Shown: positions 14,714 through 17,491 of the stretch, piece after piece
How positions within the stretch are numbered: position 1 is the first letter of the stretch
Layout: the number at the start of each line of letters is the position of its first letter
Origin: an uncultured Oscillospiraceae bacterium
GTDB lineage: Bacteria > Bacillota > Clostridia > Oscillospirales > Acutalibacteraceae
NCBI GenBank assembly: GCA_905193225.1
Contig: CAJJNV010000031.1
Coordinates: 1-17,491, forward strand
Reading direction: 5' to 3'
DNA length: 17,491 nt
Translations under genes and position numbers: made by a program
Notes under the pieces: model-generated
Seen by the model: only the letters and a program-made list of their open reading frames with translations
Told to the model about the DNA's origin: nothing
The model's database searches: none

Positions 14714-14866
14714 TATGAAATTATTAAAAACCTGAATTTTTCGACAAAAAAGCGTGACATCGCCGCAAAATCAGGCCTTTGCACGGTAAAATCAAGTATC
14801 CGCCCAAGCATCTGCGCGGTTTTATCCGGCCGTTTTGCGCAAAATAGACAGATAAAGCGCCGTTAA
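14714..14866. other. Intergenic stretch between typA promoter and uvrC terminator
   Basis: I see no gene, ribosome site or clear structure here. With the terminator and the 52-bp repeats that follow, it is part of a 448-base gene-free gap. Confidence 0.5.
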
Positions 14867-14898
14867 AAACAGCCTATGCAAAAACCACAGGCTGTTTG
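14862..14898 (-). terminator. Terminator after uvrC
   Basis: Bases 14867-14878 pair with 14886-14897 (one mismatch, seven-base loop). On the minus strand the stem is followed by TTTTTAACG. It lies 200 bp past the uvrC stop, beyond the 52-bp repeats. Confidence 0.7.
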
Positions 14899-14950
14899 AA
14901 ACATATCGGATTGTTTAGATTGTGCGTATCAAAAAACAACAGCCATAAGA

Positions 14951-15054
14951 CCGGCCGTCATCAGACTGCACAAGCAACCGTAGCCGCTGCAACTCGGTAC
15001 AACCGGTCGTCATCAGACTGCACATTAAACCGTAAACGCTGTCAATTCGCACAG
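14951..15054. repeat. Two 52-bp tandem repeats downstream of uvrC
   Basis: Copies at 14951-15002 and 15003-15054 agree at about 39 of 52 bases; the first 21 bases (starting CCGG and containing GTCATCAGACTGCAC) agree at 20. There is no third copy and no spacer pattern, so this is a decayed duplication in the uvrC 3' untranslated region. Confidence 0.8.
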
Positions 15055-15100
15055 TGCGGCAGGCATTTTCCGCCGCACCTGACTTACCCCTTTATGCTCA

Positions 15101-17161
15101 TCAGGAATTTTGCGAAAAGTACTTTTTAATGTTCTCGGCTGCCGCCATGTTCATTCCGGTAACCTTTGAAAGCTGTTCTACCGATGCAGCCTTGATTTTT
15201 TCGATGCTTCCCATTTCCTTTAAAAGATTTTTTGCACGGGTCTTTCCGATGCCCTCGATTTCGGTCAAAGAGGATGAAAAGGCCTTTTTGGAACGGCGGG
15301 AACGATGGTATTCAATAGCGAATCGGTGAACCTCGTCCTGAATCTGCGTTATTAGGGTAAAAACCTGACGAATGGCCTTTATCTGAATTTCTCCGTTTTC
15401 GGAAACAAGCGCACGGGTTTTGTGATGGCCGTCCTTGACCATTCCGAAAATCGGAAGGCTGATGTTCATTTGCTCCATCACCCTTTTGACCGCCGAAAGC
15501 TGTCCCGTTCCGCCGTCGAGAAGTATCAGATCGGGCAGTTTTCCAAAGCCCTCGGTGTATTCGCCCTTTGGATTCTTTATGCCGTTTGCCGCACAGCCCA
15601 AATTTCCTGCATCGTCACCGTTTCCCGTGCTGCCTGCCGTGCTGCCTGCCGCAGCGTCTGTCACGATGTCATTTGCGCTGTCGGCTACATAGCCACTGAT
15701 CATACTGCCTTTTACACGATTGGCCGCATTGCCGTCGGTCGCATCGCATTTCACCCGGTCGGATGCAAGATCGACAGCATCTTTTTGCTCGTTAAGCTTC
15801 TTATATTCGGAAAATCTGCGGGAAATCACCTCGGCCATAGAGGCGTAATCATCCTGCCCCGAAAATGACTTTATCTTAAAACGCTTGTATGCCCTTTTAA
15901 GTGGCTTTGCGTCCTTAAAAACCACCATTCCGGCCACATTTTCGTCTCCCGCAGTGTGGGAAATGTCGTAGGATTCGATATACCGCGGTGTACTTTCAAG
16001 GCCGCACAGCTTTGCCAGCTCATCCAGCACCGCCGTCTGCCGCCCGGTTTTTCCCGAGAGCATAACAAGCCGCTCACGTGCGTTTTTCCTGCACATATTA
16101 ACAAGCTCAAGCTGTTCTCCCCGCTGCGGACAATGAACCGTGATGCTTTTTCCGCTCTTTTCGCAAAGCCACTTTTCCAGCAATTCTCCGTCCTCAGGGT
16201 ATACATCCACCGTTACCTGTTTTGGAATTTCCCTTTGCAGAGAATAATACTGAAGTATGAAATCGGCACGGGTCTGAGCATTATCGGGGAGCGTATCAAA
16301 CAAAAATTCCTCCCGGTCGAAAAGCTTTCCGCCATCAAAGCGGAAAACCTCAAAGCAGCTTTTTGCAGGGGAGGTTTCAAAGGCTACAACGTCTTGATTT
16401 TTGACCTTTGAAGCCACAATATGCTGCTTTTCATTCATATTTCTAATGGCGGTTATGCGGTCGCGAAGTCTCGCCGCCCGTTCAAATTCCAAATTTTCGG
16501 CCGCCGTTTCCATATCCCGCTCAAGTTTTTCAAGCACATCGGCAGTATTCCCCTTTAAAAACTCCACCGCCCGGGCAGACAGTGCCTCATATTCCGACGC
16601 AGAAATTTTCCCGGCACAGGGAGCGCAGCATATCCCGATGGAATAGTTAAGACAGGGGCGGGATTTTTTATAGTCGTCGGGAAATTTTTTTGAACATCTC
16701 GGTAGAGTGAAGGTCTTGCAAACCTCATCCACCGTGTTTTTGGTCACAAATCCCGAGGTAAAGGGACCGAGATATGTCGCCCCGTCGTTTATCTTCTGAA
16801 CCTCGGAGGTAATTCTCCTGAAAGGAGGTTTGGTTATTTTGATATAGTGATAGCCCTTGTCATCCTTTAAAAGGATGTTGTATTTTGGCATATTCTGTTT
16901 AATGAGTGAGGCCTCAAGCACAAGGGCCTCAAACTCGGTGGTACAGACGATATATTCAAAATCATATACGTTGTCGACCATTTTCTGAACCTTCGGCAGA
17001 TGATCGGCACCTGCGCGGAAATACTGACTCACGCGGTTTTTAAGCTTTTTTGCCTTTCCCACATAAATGATTTTTCCGCTTTTGTCGTGCATTATATAAA
17101 CGCCGGGGAAAAGGGGCAGCGACAAGGCCTTTTTGCTTAAAATGTCCAACCTTTCGTTCAT
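15101..17161 (-). CDS. uvrC: Excinuclease ABC subunit C with internal insertion
   Basis: UvrC makes both incisions around bulky DNA lesions after UvrA/UvrB loading. Domains in order: GIY-YIG nuclease (PGVYIMHDKSGKIIYVGKAKKL, residues 19-40, with Glu77), a Cys cluster (CSKKF to CCAPC, 156-182), UvrB-binding UVR motif (211-240), RNase H-like nuclease (YDISH with Asp399, LLDGGTGQL with Asp549) and a C-terminal helix-hairpin-helix pair (635-682). The 686 residues exceed the usual 590-620; the excess is a low-complexity Ala/Gly/Asp/Asn-rich stretch at about 460-537, inside the RNase H-like domain. The frame stays open and all motifs are present, so I expect a working protein. The start at 17161 has AAAGGGG upstream. 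Confidence 0.96.
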   Translation of the reverse strand: MNERLDILSKKALSLPLFPGVYIMHDKSGKIIYVGKAKKLKNRVSQYFRAGADHLPKVQKMVDNVYDFEYIVCTTEFEALVLEASLIKQNMPKYNILLKDDKGYHYIKITKPPFRRITSEVQKINDGATYLGPFTSGFVTKNTVDEVCKTFTLPRCSKKFPDDYKKSRPCLNYSIGICCAPCAGKISASEYEALSARAVEFLKGNTADVLEKLERDMETAAENLEFERAARLRDRITAIRNMNEKQHIVASKVKNQDVVAFETSPAKSCFEVFRFDGGKLFDREEFLFDTLPDNAQTRADFILQYYSLQREIPKQVTVDVYPEDGELLEKWLCEKSGKSITVHCPQRGEQLELVNMCRKNARERLVMLSGKTGRQTAVLDELAKLCGLESTPRYIESYDISHTAGDENVAGMVVFKDAKPLKRAYKRFKIKSFSGQDDYASMAEVISRRFSEYKKLNEQKDAVDLASDRVKCDATDGNAANRVKGSMISGYVADSANDIVTDAAAGSTAGSTGNGDDAGNLGCAANGIKNPKGEYTEGFGKLPDLILLDGGTGQLSAVKRVMEQMNISLPIFGMVKDGHHKTRALVSENGEIQIKAIRQVFTLITQIQDEVHRFAIEYHRSRRSKKAFSSSLTEIEGIGKTRAKNLLKEMGSIEKIKAASVEQLSKVTGMNMAAAENIKKYFSQNS
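15626..15649 (-). repeat. 12-bp tandem duplication inside the uvrC insertion
   Basis: CCGTGCTGCCTG occurs twice in a row on the plus strand and encodes AGST-AGST in UvrC. It lies within the extra stretch at about 15551-15784. Confidence 0.85.
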
Positions 17162-17225
17162 TCTTTTTGCCCCTTTCTTTGTATAATAGCGTCTTTGAAT
17201 TTAAAAATAATATCGGTGATAGAAT

Positions 17226-17393
17226 TTGAAAAAAGAACTTAAAATATGCGCCCTGATAATTTGCTTTTGCGCTTTTCTCGGCCTTGCGGGAATGTTTATT
17301 GCCGACAACAACACCCGAAAAACGGGATTTAACGACAGCACGCCGTCATTCAGCTTTAAAATAAAATCAGATAAAGTCCGTATAATTGTGTAA
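17226..17393 (+). pseudogene. Small membrane-type ORF cut by IS256-like insertion
   Basis: A TTG-started frame of 55 codons encodes a Lys-rich start (KKELK), one hydrophobic helix (about residues 7-26) and a polar tail. GGTGAT at 17215-17220 is a possible ribosome site and TATAAT at 17182-17187 a possible -10, though no good -35 is seen. Codons 1-48 end at 17369, exactly where the IS256-like end begins; the last seven codons and stop come from the element. The original C-terminus is therefore unknown. It is divergent from uvrC. I do not recognise the family; that it was a real gene is inferred from its signal-like composition. Confidence 0.5.
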
Positions 17394-17491
17394 AAGTAAA
17401 AAGGCCATATAACAGTCCTTTTACGGTACAATGTTTTTAACGACAAAAACATACCCAGGAGGACTTTTACATGACCCAAGTACATTTTACA
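17370..17491 (+). mobile_element. Left end of an IS256-like insertion sequence (partial)
   Basis: From 17370 the sequence GATAAAGTCCGTATAATTGT and all that follows match, as I recall it, the left inverted repeat and leader of staphylococcal/enterococcal IS256, including the AGGAGG and transposase start. The element runs out of the window, so the right end and the 8-9 bp target duplication cannot be seen. The 8 bases to the left are TAAAATCA. Confidence 0.85.
17471..17491 (+). CDS. IS256-family transposase (first seven codons)
   Basis: ATG at 17471 follows AGGAGG (17457-17462) by eight bases and opens MTQVHFT, the start of the IS256 transposase. IS256 transposases are DDE enzymes of about 390 residues that excise the element through a circular intermediate. 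Only the first 21 bases are in the window, so the identification rests on this start together with the terminal repeat. Confidence 0.8.

Noticed and set aside
14951..15054. CRISPR array
   Set aside because: There are only two adjacent units with no spacer between them, and no cas gene is present.
17201..17485. 94-codon minus-strand open frame at the right end
   Set aside because: It spans the IS256-like junction in antisense and has no ribosome site; the plus-strand reading explains the region better.
1..17491. tRNA, rRNA, prophage, toxin-antitoxin or defence genes
   Set aside because: I looked on both strands and in all gaps and saw no cloverleaf, rRNA-like sequence or signature domains of such systems.

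Overview
The window reads as a chromosome segment from a Gram-positive gut-type clostridium, most like the Oscillospiraceae/Ruminococcaceae. The basis is strong AGGAGG-type ribosome sites, good sigma-A-type promoters, a CD1247-type zinc-ribbon protein, a class B sortase, an ECF folate transporter under a tetrahydrofolate riboswitch, and a YmfI-type reductase together with a Bacillus-type EF-P. I cannot name the genus from the sequence alone.

Layout. (1) 117-3714, minus strand: class II fructose-bisphosphate aldolase, elongation factor P, a CD1247-type Cys/Asp-rich protein, a lipoprotein-like class B sortase and MscL, closed by a terminator at 56-93. (2) 4002-4831, plus strand: promoter, THF riboswitch, a hairpin covering the ribosome site, folT with a TTG start, and a bidirectional terminator. 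(3) 4850-6747, minus strand: a YmfI-type SDR reductase overlapping an ApbE flavin transferase. (4) 6910-11634, plus strand: a compact L-rhamnose operon rhaB-rhaA-rhaD-fucO, taking rhamnose to DHAP plus L-lactaldehyde and then 1,2-propanediol. (5) 11867-14652, minus strand: typA and a DEDDh exonuclease. (6) 15101-17161, minus strand: uvrC with an unusual internal insertion. (7) 17226-17491: a small membrane-type ORF cut by the left end of an IS256-like element whose transposase starts at 17471 and runs out of the window.

Most of the window is core metabolism and housekeeping. I did not find a defence island, CRISPR array, prophage or clearly new multigene system. The points most worth a second look are the IS256 end (a mobile element best known from staphylococci and enterococci), the EF-P/YmfI pair lying about 3.4 kb apart, the riboswitch with a legible expression platform, and several short tandem duplications (12, 15, 30 and 52 bp). 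Two of these have been built into proteins: the ApbE N-terminus and the UvrC insertion.
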